Notes: a model not told the origin generated them from the letters alone. DNA of 64,000 bases from Allobosea sp. BK604 (GCF_004341515.1 NZ_SLZF01000007.1:124001-188000); one strand, 5' to 3'. Positions 8,230 through 17,017 are shown, counted from the stretch's first letter. Translations and numbers: made by a program.

Positions 8230-9381
8230 TCAGCCCTGTTCCGCCACGGCCGGCTCGATCTCCGCAAAAATCTCCCCGTTATGCTCGCCCAGCCGGGGCG
8301 CGGGATAGCGGACGCGGCAGGGCGACCCGCTCATCCTGATCGGGAAGCCGAGCATGCGCACCGTGCCATGGCCGGGATGCGGCACGTCGATCGCCATGTC
8401 CTGGCTCAGCACCTGCGGATCGGCGAAGACGCCATCGACGCCGTAGACCGGGCCGCAGGGCACTCCGGCTTGGTTGAGCACCTCGATCCAGTGCGCGCAG
8501 TCATGCTCGGCGAGCTTGGCGGTGACGAGCGCGTTGAGCCGCACGCGGTGCTTCACCCGCAGGACATTATTGGCGAAGTCGGGCTCGGCCTTGAGCTCGC
8601 TCAGGCCGAGCGCGTCCATCAGCCGGCCGAAGAAGGTGTCGTCGCTGGGCGCGATCGCGATGTCGCCGTCGCGGGCCTTGAACAGGCCATAGGGCGAGGA
8701 GATCGGGTGGTCGTTGCCGCTGCGCGGCAGCACCTCGCCGGTCGCGAAATAATGCGAGGCGATATAGGCGAGCAGGCTGACCATCGAGCTGGTCAGGCTG
8801 ACATCGACCCGCTCCGGCTTGCCGCTCTTCTCGCGCCCGAGCAGGGCAGCGGTGACGCCGAGCGCGCCGTAGAGGCCCGCGACGAGATCGCTGATCGGCA
8901 GGCCCGAGCGCAGGGGCGGGCCATCCTTCTCGCCGTTGACGCTCATGAAGCCCGACATCGCCTGGGCGATGAAGTCGAAGGCCGGGCGGTTGCGATAGGG
9001 CCCGTCCGGGCCGAAGCCACTGATCGCGCAGGTGATCAGGCCGGGCCGGAGCTCCTGCAGCCGCGCCTCGTCATAGCCGAGCCGGTCGAGCACCCCCGGC
9101 CGGAAATTCTCGACCAGCGCGTCCGAGCTCCGGACCAGCGCCTCGAAGCGCTCGCGCCCCTCAGGCGATTTCAGGTCGAGCGTGATCGAGCGCTTGTTGC
9201 GGTTGAACGAGGCGAAATACCAGCTCAGCCCCTCGCGCCCGGCGCCCTGCAGCCGCAAGGGGTCTCCTTCCGGGATCTCCGCCTTGATCACGTCGGCACC
9301 GAGATCGCCGAGCAGCATGGTGCAGAAGGGGCCGGAAATGATCCTGGTCAGATCGAGGATCCGAAATCCGCTCAAAGGCAT
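8230..9381 (-). CDS. CaiB/BaiF family (class III) CoA-transferase
   Basis: A 383-residue class III CoA-transferase. Family features are GFRILDLTRIISGPFCTMLL at the N-terminus, ADVIKAEIPEGDP, RNKRSITLDLKSPEGR, VENFRPGVLDRLGY and the catalytic-Asp region ACAISGFGPDGPYRNRPAFDFIAQA (its Asp forms the acyl intermediate). These enzymes move CoA between a carboxylate donor and acceptor. The gene is 12 bp downstream of the TRAP permease on the same strand and probably co-transcribed, so it likely activates the acid that the TRAP system brings in. The HMG-CoA-lyase-like gene at 14590 may act next. Exact acid unknown. Confidence 0.92.
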   Translation of the reverse strand: MPLSGFRILDLTRIISGPFCTMLLGDLGADVIKAEIPEGDPLRLQGAGREGLSWYFASFNRNKRSITLDLKSPEGRERFEALVRSSDALVENFRPGVLDRLGYDEARLQELRPGLITCAISGFGPDGPYRNRPAFDFIAQAMSGFMSVNGEKDGPPLRSGLPISDLVAGLYGALGVTAALLGREKSGKPERVDVSLTSSMVSLLAYIASHYFATGEVLPRSGNDHPISSPYGLFKARDGDIAIAPSDDTFFGRLMDALGLSELKAEPDFANNVLRVKHRVRLNALVTAKLAEHDCAHWIEVLNQAGVPCGPVYGVDGVFADPQVLSQDMAIDVPHPGHGTVRMLGFPIRMSGSPCRVRYPAPRLGEHNGEIFAEIEPAVAEQG

Positions 9382-9393
9382 TCCGCTTGGTCC

Positions 9394-10677
9394 TTACTTC
9401 ATCACGAGATTAGGGAGCCAGACCACCAGCCCGGGAAAGGCCGAGATCAGGATCAGCACGACGATCGACCAGCCGAGGAAGGGCAGCACCTCGACGGCGA
9501 CCGACCAGATCGGCGTCCGGCCGATCGCGCTGGTGACGAAGACGAGCAGCCCGACCGGCGGGTGCAGCATCCCGATCATCAGGTTGACGATGACGACCGT
9601 GGCGAAATGGATCGGGTCGATGCCGAGCTGGGCCTGGATCGGCAGCAGCGTCGGCACGAACATCACCAGGGCCGGCAGCGGCTCGAGGATCATGCCGACG
9701 GCGAGCAGCAACAGGTTGACCACGACGAGCACAGTGAAATGGTCGGTCGAGATGCTGAGGATCGCCTGCGAGATCGCGGTCGCGATATGCGACTCGCTGA
9801 GCAGCCAGGCGAAGGGGCCGGCGGCGGCGAGCAGGAACAGGATCACCGCCGAGGTCCGGCCGGCATGGTAGAAGACCGCGCCGAGATCCTTGTATTTGAG
9901 GTCGCGGTAGACGAAGAGCCCGATGACCAGCGCGTAGACGCAGATCATGCCGGCCGCCTCCGTATCGGTGATCAGCCCGGAGCGGATGCCGCCGATGATC
10001 AGGAGCGGCATCATCAGCGCCCAGATCGAGGCGCGGGTGACCTTGATGCGCGTGCCCCAGCTCGCCTTCTCGCGGGCCCGGTAGTCACGGCGCCGGGCGA
10101 TGATGCCGCAGATCACCATATAGCCGGCACAGAGCAATATCGCCGGCACCACCCCCGCCAGGAAGAGCCTGAGCACCGACAGGTTCGCCATCACGGCGTA
10201 GAGGATCATCGGAATCGAGGGCGGCAGGATCGGACCGAGCATCGAGCCGGCCGCGACCACGGCCGAGGCATAGCCCGGCTTGTAGCCTTCCTTCTTCATC
10301 TCCGGGATCAGGATCGAGCCGGTCGCGGTCGCATCCGCCACGGCCGAGCCGGTGATGCCGGACATGATGAAGTTGGTCATGATCGAGACCTGCGAGAGGC
10401 TGCCGCGGAAATGACCGACCATCGCCGCCGACCAGTCGATCAGCCGGCGCGTGACGCCGCCGCGATTCATGATCTCGCCGGCCAGGACGAACATCGGGAT
10501 GGTGATCAGCGCGACCGAGTCGACGCTGGAGACCAGCGTCATCGGCGCCATCACCGGGTCGATGCCGGCGCCGCTGCGCAGCACCATGCCGATCAGCGCC
10601 GCCAGGATCATCGAGAACCCGACATCGAGCCCGATCAGCAGCAGGGCGAAAAAGACGAGCGTGCTAATAATGATCAT
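9394..10677 (-). CDS. dctM: TRAP transporter large permease DctM
   Basis: A 427-residue inner-membrane protein with about 12 hydrophobic segments and DctM features including IPMFVLAGEIMNRGGVTRRL, GSMLGPILPPSIPMILYAV and GMLHPPVGLLVFV. It forms the sodium-driven channel of the tripartite importer. The start chosen (ATG at 10677, MIIISTLVFF) places the N-terminus at the first helix and overlaps the dctQ end by 14 bp; the frame is open 7 codons further up. It works with the DctQ and DctP subunits immediately upstream. Confidence 0.93.
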   Translation of the reverse strand: MIIISTLVFFALLLIGLDVGFSMILAALIGMVLRSGAGIDPVMAPMTLVSSVDSVALITIPMFVLAGEIMNRGGVTRRLIDWSAAMVGHFRGSLSQVSIMTNFIMSGITGSAVADATATGSILIPEMKKEGYKPGYASAVVAAGSMLGPILPPSIPMILYAVMANLSVLRLFLAGVVPAILLCAGYMVICGIIARRRDYRAREKASWGTRIKVTRASIWALMMPLLIIGGIRSGLITDTEAAGMICVYALVIGLFVYRDLKYKDLGAVFYHAGRTSAVILFLLAAAGPFAWLLSESHIATAISQAILSISTDHFTVLVVVNLLLLAVGMILEPLPALVMFVPTLLPIQAQLGIDPIHFATVVIVNLMIGMLHPPVGLLVFVTSAIGRTPIWSVAVEVLPFLGWSIVVLILISAFPGLVVWLPNLVMK

Positions 10678-11242
10678 GGTCGTCGCTCGCCTTCTCATCG
10701 AGGCCGTAGCGCCCGCCGGTCAGCACGTCGGCCAGCCGCAGCACCAGGAAGAGGCAGATCAGGATCAGGCCGGCGAGCCCGGCGCCGTACATCACGTCGT
10801 AGGAGAGCGGCGTATCCATCAGCGCCTGGAAGGTGCCGACCTCGAGCAGCGGCCAGCCGAACCAGATCAGCGCGGCCGCCACGGCGAGGATGATCAGGTT
10901 GAGCAGGAACTGCTGCGGGGCGACGAGGCGCTTCGGCAGGAAATGGTCGAGCAGGTCGATCCGGATATTGGCCCGCTCGCGGAAGCCCATGGCGATGCCG
11001 AAGAAGGCGAGCCAGACCAGCCCGACACGGGAATACTGGTCGAAGGCGAAGCCATGACGCAGGAAGTGCCGGTCGACCACCTGCAGCACGGTCAGGATCA
11101 GCACCGCTGCCAGCGTGAGGATCACGCCGCCCCGGACCAGCCAGGTCACCGCGCCGATCAGCCTCGCCGGCCAGCCTGGCGCTGCCCCCGCTTGAGCGGG
11201 GGCAGGTCCTGACGCAGCCCTGTCGAGCGTGCTTTGCGTCAT
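10664..11242 (-). CDS. dctQ: TRAP transporter small permease DctQ
   Basis: A 192-residue protein with four hydrophobic segments, including the DctQ helix run ending RANIRIDLLDHFLP. The start overlaps the dctP stop in an ATGA (11239-11242), which supports translational coupling. The N-terminal tail of about 25 residues is rich in Ala/Pro/Gly, and part of it is encoded by a palindrome at 11183-11204, suggesting that a small repeat landed in the coding region. The C-terminus is His/Asp-rich (ASDDHDHY). It bridges the DctP receptor to DctM in the membrane. Confidence 0.9.
   Translation of the reverse strand: MTQSTLDRAASGPAPAQAGAAPGWPARLIGAVTWLVRGGVILTLAAVLILTVLQVVDRHFLRHGFAFDQYSRVGLVWLAFFGIAMGFRERANIRIDLLDHFLPKRLVAPQQFLLNLIILAVAAALIWFGWPLLEVGTFQALMDTPLSYDVMYGAGLAGLILICLFLVLRLADVLTGGRYGLDEKASDDHDHY
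11183..11204. repeat. Palindrome inside dctQ coding sequence
   Basis: TGCCCCCGCT and AGCGGGGGCA form 10-bp perfect arms around a 2-nt centre. It encodes part of the low-complexity Ala/Pro/Gly tail of DctQ. A similar core, GCCCGCTCGAGCGGGC, lies in the nearby intergenic region at 12276-12291. Confidence 0.6.
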
Positions 11243-12249
11243 GGCGCTTCCTGCAGCTTGCGGATGCGGTCCGGGAAGCCCTTCGGCCAGGACTTGCCGT
11301 CGAGCGGTTCCTCGACGCCGGCCACCGCCTTGCGGAAGGCCTCGACATCGGGAACGACATAGGTCGCGCCGGCAGCCTTGAGGATGTCGATCGCCTCGGC
11401 GTCGAGTTCCTTGGTCAGCTTGGTCGTGACCAGGCCCGCCTCCTTGGAGGCCTTGGCGAAGATCGCCTTGTCCTCGGCGCTGAGCCCCTTCCAGAAGCGC
11501 TCGGAGACGAAGAAGCCGACGAGCTCGATGACATGGTCGGTCGCTGACCAGTACTTGGCGGCCTCATGGTATTTCGGCGGGATCGAGAGATCGAAGCCAT
11601 TGTCCTGGCCGTCGATCGTGCCGCGCGAGAGCGCGTTGTAGATCTCCATCATGCCCATCGGCGTGACCTGGGCGCCGAGCTTCTCGAACATCGCCTTGAG
11701 CACGGGGATAGCGGGGATGCGCAGTCGCAGGCCCTTGACGTCCTCGGGCTTCATGATCGGTCCGCGGGTCGACTGGATGGCGCGCGGCGAGCGCTGGCCC
11801 CAGGCGCCGAAGACGCGCACGCCGGCGGTGGTCGCGACCTTCTCGAAGATGCCCTGGAACTCGGGATCGGTGTTGATGATCTTCTCGGCGTCTTCGGCGC
11901 TCTTCCAGAGATAGGGCACGTAGCAGACGCTGAGCGCCTCGCCGCCCTTGATGAAGGAGAGCGAGGACAGGCCGAAATAGGAGAACTCGATGGTGCCGAG
12001 CTGCATCGCCGAGATCAGCTGCGCGATGTCGCCGAGCTGGCCGTCGGTATAGACGTCGACCTTGTAGCGGCCGTTGCTGTCGGCCTCGACGACATCCTTG
12101 AAGCGCAGCAGCGCCTTGTGCCAGGGGCTGTTGTTGAGCGCGATCGTCGCCATCTTGACGGTACGCGGCTGCGTCTGCGCCTGAGCAGGCGCCATGCAGC
12201 AGAATGCGGCGAAGGCGAGCGCCGCCAGGCCGGCCAGAATCCGTTTCAT
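11239..12249 (-). CDS. dctP: TRAP transporter solute-binding protein DctP
   Basis: A 336-residue periplasmic receptor with a Sec signal peptide ending ACAQAQT-like near residue 25 (APAQAQTQPRTVKMA). DctP features include RLRIPAIPVLKAMFEKLGAQ, where the conserved Arg clamps a substrate carboxylate, and VTPMGMMEIYNALSRGTIDGQD. It supplies the DctQM channel with an organic acid. It is the first gene of a dctP-dctQ-dctM-CoA-transferase unit read leftwards, after an SMP-30 gene on the same strand. The substrate is probably a carboxylic or hydroxy acid, based on the CoA-transferase and lyase neighbours. Confidence 0.93.
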   Translation of the reverse strand: MKRILAGLAALAFAAFCCMAPAQAQTQPRTVKMATIALNNSPWHKALLRFKDVVEADSNGRYKVDVYTDGQLGDIAQLISAMQLGTIEFSYFGLSSLSFIKGGEALSVCYVPYLWKSAEDAEKIINTDPEFQGIFEKVATTAGVRVFGAWGQRSPRAIQSTRGPIMKPEDVKGLRLRIPAIPVLKAMFEKLGAQVTPMGMMEIYNALSRGTIDGQDNGFDLSIPPKYHEAAKYWSATDHVIELVGFFVSERFWKGLSAEDKAIFAKASKEAGLVTTKLTKELDAEAIDILKAAGATYVVPDVEAFRKAVAGVEEPLDGKSWPKGFPDRIRKLQEAP

Positions 12250-12275
12250 CTTGTCCTCCCCATCAGAATCGTTCG

Positions 12276-12291
12276 GCCCGCTCGAGCGGGC
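12276..12291. repeat. 16-bp perfect palindrome
   Basis: GCCCGCTCGAGCGGGC sits in the 50-bp gap between the SMP-30 and dctP genes. It can form an 8-bp hairpin without a U-tract. It resembles the core of the palindrome at 11183-11204. Confidence 0.6.
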
Positions 12292-12300
12292 ACTTGTCGT

Positions 12301-13263
12301 TCAGAAGTCCCAATGCACCGGCGCGGCTCCGGCGACGGGCGAGCGGAACGTCGCGAGCCGCGAGCCGAAGAGCGAGCCGAGATAGACGGTCTTGAGGTCG
12401 GGGCCGCCGAAGGAGATGCCGGAGAGGTTGGCGAGCTGGCGCTTGCCGCCGGTATCGAGCTGCGGCCGGCCATAGCGATCGTTCTGGAAATCGTCCTCGA
12501 TCTCGGCGAGCAGGGCCGGATCGGCATCCTCGATCAGGATGTGCTGCCTGCCGTCCGGCATCGCCCGGATGACGCGGTTCGAGACGACGCTGACGATCCA
12601 GACCGCGCCCTCGGAATCGAAGGTGAAGCCGTCCGGGAAGGTGCTGGGCTCGCGATACTCAGCGAAGACCTCCTTCTCGCCGAGCGTGCCGTCCGCCCTG
12701 ATCGGGAAGCGGCTGGTGCGCCGGGCGATCGTCTCGGCGACATAGAGCCAGTGTCCGGTCGGGTCGACGATCGCCTCGTTGGTGAAGCCGATATTCTCGG
12801 CGACGACGCGCGGACCCTTGCCGTCGATCATGATGATGTAGCCGTCGCCAAAGCCCTTGCGCATCGACTGCTCGCGCGGGATCTGCTTGGTCGAGACGGT
12901 GACCCAGATGCGCGACTTGCGGTCGATGCCGACGAAATTGGTCGGCTCGAGCTGCCTGCCCTCGATCTCGAGCAGCTTCGGCGTCAGCGTTCCGTCCATG
13001 GCGAGATGGTAGACGCCACCGCTCGGGCCGAGATTGGCGATCAGCACGGAGCGATCGGGCAGGAGCGCGATGCCGTTCGGCAGGAAGCCTTCAGGGGCGT
13101 TCCTGGCCAGGATATGCTCGGTGCGGCCATCGGCCCTGACGATGCTGATGCCGCCCTGCTTGTTGGGCGTGAACATGTCGCCCGAGCGTGTCGTCATCAC
13201 GCATTCCGGGCGGTCGAGACCATCCCCCACATAGTCCAGGTCGCTGAGTTCCAGCCGCTGCAT
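12301..13263 (-). CDS. SMP-30/gluconolactonase/LRE family protein
   Basis: A 320-residue six-bladed beta-propeller of the SMP-30/gluconolactonase family. Characteristic segments are GLDRPECVMTTRSGDMFTPN, FLPNGIALLPDRSVLIANLG, FTNEAIVDPTGHWLYVAET and FPDGFTFDSEGAVWI, carrying the usual metal-site Glu, Asn and Asp residues. Members hydrolyse sugar lactones or related esters. The ATG at 13263 is used; a GTG two codons earlier (13269) lies 5 nt from GAGGAG and may be the true start. It reads into the TRAP genes and diverges from the LysR regulator at 13506, so it probably opens a lactone form of the imported acid. Confidence 0.87.
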   Translation of the reverse strand: MQRLELSDLDYVGDGLDRPECVMTTRSGDMFTPNKQGGISIVRADGRTEHILARNAPEGFLPNGIALLPDRSVLIANLGPSGGVYHLAMDGTLTPKLLEIEGRQLEPTNFVGIDRKSRIWVTVSTKQIPREQSMRKGFGDGYIIMIDGKGPRVVAENIGFTNEAIVDPTGHWLYVAETIARRTSRFPIRADGTLGEKEVFAEYREPSTFPDGFTFDSEGAVWIVSVVSNRVIRAMPDGRQHILIEDADPALLAEIEDDFQNDRYGRPQLDTGGKRQLANLSGISFGGPDLKTVYLGSLFGSRLATFRSPVAGAAPVHWDF

Positions 13264-13505
13264 CGGCACGCATGCTCCTCGTCGTCTCTCCTCGGTATCG
13301 AGGGACGAAGCCGGACCATTCCAGAACGCGCCAAAGCGCTCGCGTGCCGGTGCGATGGCACCGGTCATGCGCTTGCGGCGGAAGGGTGGGCCGGGTGGGT
13401 CGTTTCCTCGATCGGGCCGCGATCGTTTCGATCTTGTCGGCCGCCCCATGCGGGACCTGAAAAAACTAGACGCAAGGATTGCGCGGTGCATAGCTGAAAG
13501 TTGGA

Positions 13506-14510
13506 ATGCCCCCGTTCGCGCTTCGCGAACTCAAGGTCTTCGAGCGCGTACCGCCGAGAGGTGCCTGGACGTTGATCAGAACAGACCTGACCACGCTGAG
13601 GATGTTCCTCGCGGTCTATAATCTCCGCAACCTCACCAAGGCGGCCGAACGCGAGCACATCGCGCCTTCAGCCATCAGCAAGCGCCTGCAGGACCTGGAG
13701 TTCGAGCTCGGCACGCCGCTCTTCTACCGGCACACGCGCGGCGTCACCCCGACGCCGGCCGGCGAGGTGCTCGCCGGCCATGTCTACCGGCTCTTCGACG
13801 ATGTGAACCTCATGTCGGCCGAGCTCAGCGAATATGCCTCGGGCGTGCGCGGCCAGGTCCGCATCCACGCCCATACCTCGGCGATGGTCGAATTCCTGCC
13901 CGATGATATCGCGAGCTTCGTCCAGGCCTTTCCCGAGGTCCGCGTCGCGCTGCGCGAAGAGACCAGCCCGAACGTGCTGCAATCGACGCTCGACGGCGTC
14001 GCCGATCTCGGCATCTTCGCCGGCAACCTGCCCGTGCCGCCCGGGCTCCAGGTCAGGCCCTATCGGCAGGACCGGCTGGCAGCGGTCCTGCCCGCCAATC
14101 ACGCGATGGGGGGCCGCGCCAGCGTGACCTTCTCCGAGATCCGCGACAGCGACCATATCAGCCTGGAGAGCGGCAGCTCGCTCCAGGTCCTGCTGGCGCG
14201 ACAGGCGGATTCGCAAGGCTTCGAGCTCAACACCCGCATGGAGGTCACGACCTTCGAATCGGCCTTGCGCATGGTCGATGTCGGGCTGGGCGTCGCGATC
14301 GTCCCCGAGGGTGTCGTTCGCATCTATGCCGGCAATCTCAATGTCCGCGCCGTGCCGCTGGAGAACGACTGGGCGGTGCGCGAGCTGATGGTCTGCGTCC
14401 GCGACGAGGAGAAGCTGACCGCGACCGCGCGGCTGATGCTGCATCATCTCCTCGGCGAGGCCGCGCCCCGCTCTTGTCAAAAGACGAAGGCCCTCCTGCC
14501 GAATCGATAA
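13506..14510 (+). CDS. LysR-family transcriptional regulator
   Basis: A 334-residue LysR-type regulator. The winged HTH lies at about residues 28-85 (MFLAVYNLRNLTKAAEREHI, then PSAISKRLQDLEFELGTPLF). It is followed by a periplasmic-binding-protein-like effector domain with VALREETSPNVLQSTLDGVADLGIF. About 22 residues precede the usual LysR start, so a TTG at 13572 is a possible alternative. It is divergent from the SMP-30/TRAP/CoA-transferase unit and lies upstream of the HMG-CoA-lyase-like gene, so it probably activates both in response to the imported acid or its CoA-pathway product. Confidence 0.93.
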   Translation: MPPFALRELKVFERVPPRGAWTLIRTDLTTLRMFLAVYNLRNLTKAAEREHIAPSAISKRLQDLEFELGTPLFYRHTRGVTPTPAGEVLAGHVYRLFDDVNLMSAELSEYASGVRGQVRIHAHTSAMVEFLPDDIASFVQAFPEVRVALREETSPNVLQSTLDGVADLGIFAGNLPVPPGLQVRPYRQDRLAAVLPANHAMGGRASVTFSEIRDSDHISLESGSSLQVLLARQADSQGFELNTRMEVTTFESALRMVDVGLGVAIVPEGVVRIYAGNLNVRAVPLENDWAVRELMVCVRDEEKLTATARLMLHHLLGEAAPRSCQKTKALLPNR

Positions 14511-14589
14511 TGGCCGCTCCCGGCGGGTGCGGCTAAGCCTTCCCGATACAGCCGGCGGACGCACCGCCGCATGCCGAGGGAGCGCATTG

Positions 14590-15525
14590 ATGGACAAGGT
14601 CGAAATCGTCGAGGTCGGGCCGCGGGACGGCCTGCAGATCATCCCGCAATTCGTGCCGACCGCGACCAAGATCGCCATGATCCGCGCGCTCGTCGCCGCC
14701 GGCTTCAAGCGCATGGAGCTCGGCTCCTTCGTCAGCCCCAAGGCCGTGCCGCAAATGGCCGATATGGACGAGGTCGTCGCCGGGCTCGGCCCGCTGCTGG
14801 GCGTGCGCGGCATGGTGCTGGTGCCGAATTCGATCGGCGCCAAGCGCGCCATCGCCGCCGGCATCACCGACCTGATCTTCGTGATCTCGATGTCGGATTC
14901 GCATAACCGCAGCAATGTCCGCCGTCCCACGGATGCCTCGATCGAGGATCTGCGCGCGATGCTGGCCGAGATCGACCCGGACAAGCGCCTGAAGCTGCGC
15001 ATCGGGCTGGCCACCACCTTCCATTGCCCGTTCGAGGGCGTGATGGACGAGGGCAAGGTCTTCGCCACGATGGAGCGCATCGCCGCCCTGCGCGACGGCT
15101 TCGAATTCTCGCTCAGCGACACCACCGGCATGGCGATGCCCGACCATGTGAAGCGCTTCTCGAAGCGCTGCCTCGACGCCTTCGGCTCGCGCGCGACGTT
15201 CTGTTTCCATGGCCATGACACGGCTGGCTACGGCATCGCCAATGTGCTCGCGGCCTGGGAGGCCGGCATCAAATCCTTCGACGGCGCCGTCGCGGGCCTG
15301 GGCGGCTGCCCCTTCGCGCCGGGCGCGACCGGCAACATCGCCAGCGAGGATATGGTGACCTTCTTCCACCGCATGGGCGTCGACACCGGCATCGACATCG
15401 ACAGGCTGCTCGAGGCCGGCAAGATCGCGGCGTCCCTGCCGGGCGCAGTCACCAGCGGCCATGCCCGCGCGATCCCGCGTCAGCGCCTGATGGGTGACGG
15501 CGTCCCGCTCAAGGACGCGGCCTGA
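14590..15525 (+). CDS. Hydroxymethylglutaryl-CoA lyase-like enzyme
   Basis: A 311-residue TIM-barrel lyase. VEIVEVGPRDGLQ at the N-terminus is the HMGL/isopropylmalate-synthase motif with catalytic Arg and Asp. FHGHDTAGYG holds metal-binding His residues. AVAGLGGCPFAPGATGN matches the HMG-CoA lyase signature with the active-site Cys. The ATG at 14590 follows GGGAG at the right distance. Members cleave HMG-CoA to acetyl-CoA and acetoacetate, or related 3-hydroxy-3-methyl acyl-CoAs such as citramalyl-CoA. With the TRAP importer and class III CoA-transferase nearby, a route from an imported 3-hydroxy dicarboxylate through its CoA ester is likely. Confidence 0.87.
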   Translation: MDKVEIVEVGPRDGLQIIPQFVPTATKIAMIRALVAAGFKRMELGSFVSPKAVPQMADMDEVVAGLGPLLGVRGMVLVPNSIGAKRAIAAGITDLIFVISMSDSHNRSNVRRPTDASIEDLRAMLAEIDPDKRLKLRIGLATTFHCPFEGVMDEGKVFATMERIAALRDGFEFSLSDTTGMAMPDHVKRFSKRCLDAFGSRATFCFHGHDTAGYGIANVLAAWEAGIKSFDGAVAGLGGCPFAPGATGNIASEDMVTFFHRMGVDTGIDIDRLLEAGKIAASLPGAVTSGHARAIPRQRLMGDGVPLKDAA

Positions 15526-15530
15526 GGGGG

Positions 15531-15773
15531 CTACCAGTAGCCGTAGCGATAGCCGTACCAGCGCGGGCCGAAGGCGGTCTCGAGCTGGTAGCGTCGCACC
15601 GCCGAGCGGTCGAGATCGACGCTGAGCAGGCAATTGGCGAAGGCGTCCGTGTTGCGCCGGAAGCCATAGGAGCTGCAGCGCGTCTCGTCGGCGGCGCGCT
15701 GCTCCGCAGCCGTGACGCAGCCGCTGGCTGTGAAGGCGAGGAGGGCCAGGGCTGCAAACGTCCGGAACTTCAT
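15531..15773 (-). CDS. Small putative lipoprotein
   Basis: An 80-residue protein with a lipoprotein signal (ALLAFTASGC, lipid-attachment Cys at residue 19). It has a short mature part containing two further Cys residues (TRCSSYGF and FANCLLS) and an aromatic C-terminus, GPRWYGYRYGYW. It has the look of small outer-membrane or inner-membrane lipoproteins common in Hyphomicrobiales. No enzymatic domain is recognised. It ends 5 bp from the convergent lyase gene. The start ATG at 15773 gives an intact signal peptide; the frame is open upstream, but that part looks non-coding. Confidence 0.75.
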   Translation of the reverse strand: MKFRTFAALALLAFTASGCVTAAEQRAADETRCSSYGFRRNTDAFANCLLSVDLDRSAVRRYQLETAFGPRWYGYRYGYW

Positions 15774-15928
15774 GGCGTTTCGACCTCCCTCGCCGGCATA
15801 GGCCCGCGTCCGATGATCCAGATTGCCATGAACCGACGCGATTGCGTCAAGATTTCGGACGCTGGCGCAGCGGCCCGAAAGTAGATCGCGGTTTTGGGAA
15901 AAGCCGATGAGACGGGCGCCTGACGCCG

Positions 15929-16729
15929 CTACGAGATCCGCGTCATCAGCTCGTGCGAGATCGCCTTCGCCGCGGCGCTGACGGCGAGGTGCAGCTTCTC
16001 GATGCGCGTCTCGTCCTGGCTGGCGAGGAAGGGGATGCTCACCGCCGCCACGATCGCGCTGTTGCGGTCGCGGATCGGCGCAGCCACCGCCATGACCCCC
16101 GCTGAATACTCGCCATTGTCGAGGGCCCAGCCCTGGCGCCGGATCTGGGCCAGGCTCTTGCCGATCGTCTCGGCATCGCACAGCGTCTTGTCGGTATAGC
16201 GCGGCAGCGGACCGTTCAGGATGCGGGCGATGTCGTCGCCGTCCATATAGGCCAGCAGCACCCGGCTCGCCGCGCCCGCATGCAGCGGCAATTGCCGGCC
16301 GGGCCGGACGGTGAGGCCGTATTCGCCGGAGCTATGCGCCACCGCGATCACCAGCACCGCATCGCCGTCGCGCACCGAGAGCTTGCTCGCCTCGCCGGTG
16401 GTCTGGGACAGGCGTTCGAGATGGTTGTTGGCGATCTCGACCAGGTCCGAATCGCGCGCATTGACGACATTGGCGGCGAAGGCGAGCAGCCGTGGCCCGA
16501 GCACATAGGAGCCCGACAGGCTGCGCTTCACCACCTGGCGCGCTTCGAGCGTGTTGAGGATGCGATAGACGGTGGAGCGCGGCATGGCCAGGAAGTCGCT
16601 GAGGTCGCGGATGCTGGTCCCGGCCGGGCGCCGCTCGATGATCTCGAGCAGATCGAGCATGCGCTCGATCACCGGGACCTGGTTGCCCTCCCGGCGCTTC
16701 GAAACGGCGTCGTCTGATTCGATCGTCAT
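15929..16729 (-). CDS. IclR-family transcriptional regulator
   Basis: A 266-residue IclR regulator. The N-terminal winged HTH covers about residues 17-75 (MLDLLEIIERRPAGTSIRDL, AMPRSTVYRILNTLEARQVV). The C-terminal effector domain has LPLHAGAASRVLLAYM and the family signature near GWALDNGEYSAGVMAVAAPI. The frame is open far upstream, but the ATG at 16729 gives the standard family length. It diverges from the glyoxalase gene at 17018, and a GAACA-N5-TGTTC inverted repeat lies between them and again before the sugar ABC genes. It therefore probably controls the 17.0-25.2 kb catabolic module. Confidence 0.93.
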   Translation of the reverse strand: MTIESDDAVSKRREGNQVPVIERMLDLLEIIERRPAGTSIRDLSDFLAMPRSTVYRILNTLEARQVVKRSLSGSYVLGPRLLAFAANVVNARDSDLVEIANNHLERLSQTTGEASKLSVRDGDAVLVIAVAHSSGEYGLTVRPGRQLPLHAGAASRVLLAYMDGDDIARILNGPLPRYTDKTLCDAETIGKSLAQIRRQGWALDNGEYSAGVMAVAAPIRDRNSAIVAAVSIPFLASQDETRIEKLHLAVSAAAKAISHELMTRIS

Positions 16730-16897
16730 TGGCCCATGTCCGAGTTCCGCCTGACCATCCGCGGTATCGCATCGATAGTCGGCTGACCAGCCTGCGACCC
16801 GCCGCAGGAATCTCTCGCAGCACCGCTCCGGACGGAATGTCCGGCCGGTGCGATTTCCCCGATTGACAGCATCGCGAAATGCCCCGAAATTATATCG

Positions 16898-16912
16898 GAA
16901 CAAGAGTTGTTC
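16898..16912. promoter_or_regulatory. Candidate IclR operator, site 1
   Basis: GAACAAGAGTTGTTC is a perfect inverted repeat (6-bp arms, 3-bp centre) followed by AAATAGGAATA. The same GAACA-N5-TGTTC plus AAATAGGAA arrangement occurs at 20383-20407 before the ABC operon. It lies between the iclR-type gene and the first gene of the module, where an autoregulatory operator would be expected. Confidence 0.6.
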
Positions 16913-17017
16913 AAATAGGAATAGATCGGAGCGACACGCTTTGCAAGCGGTTCCGCGCCCAGCGCGCAAACGGATACCGCGAGCAGACGTCCAGCCGGTC
17001 AGCCCCAGGGAGACGAG

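Noticed and set aside
8281..10893. Very long plus-strand open frame (870 codons)
   Set aside because: It is antiparallel to the CoA-transferase and dctM genes, has His/Asp/Arg-rich composition with no domain, and arises from GC codon bias on the opposite strand.
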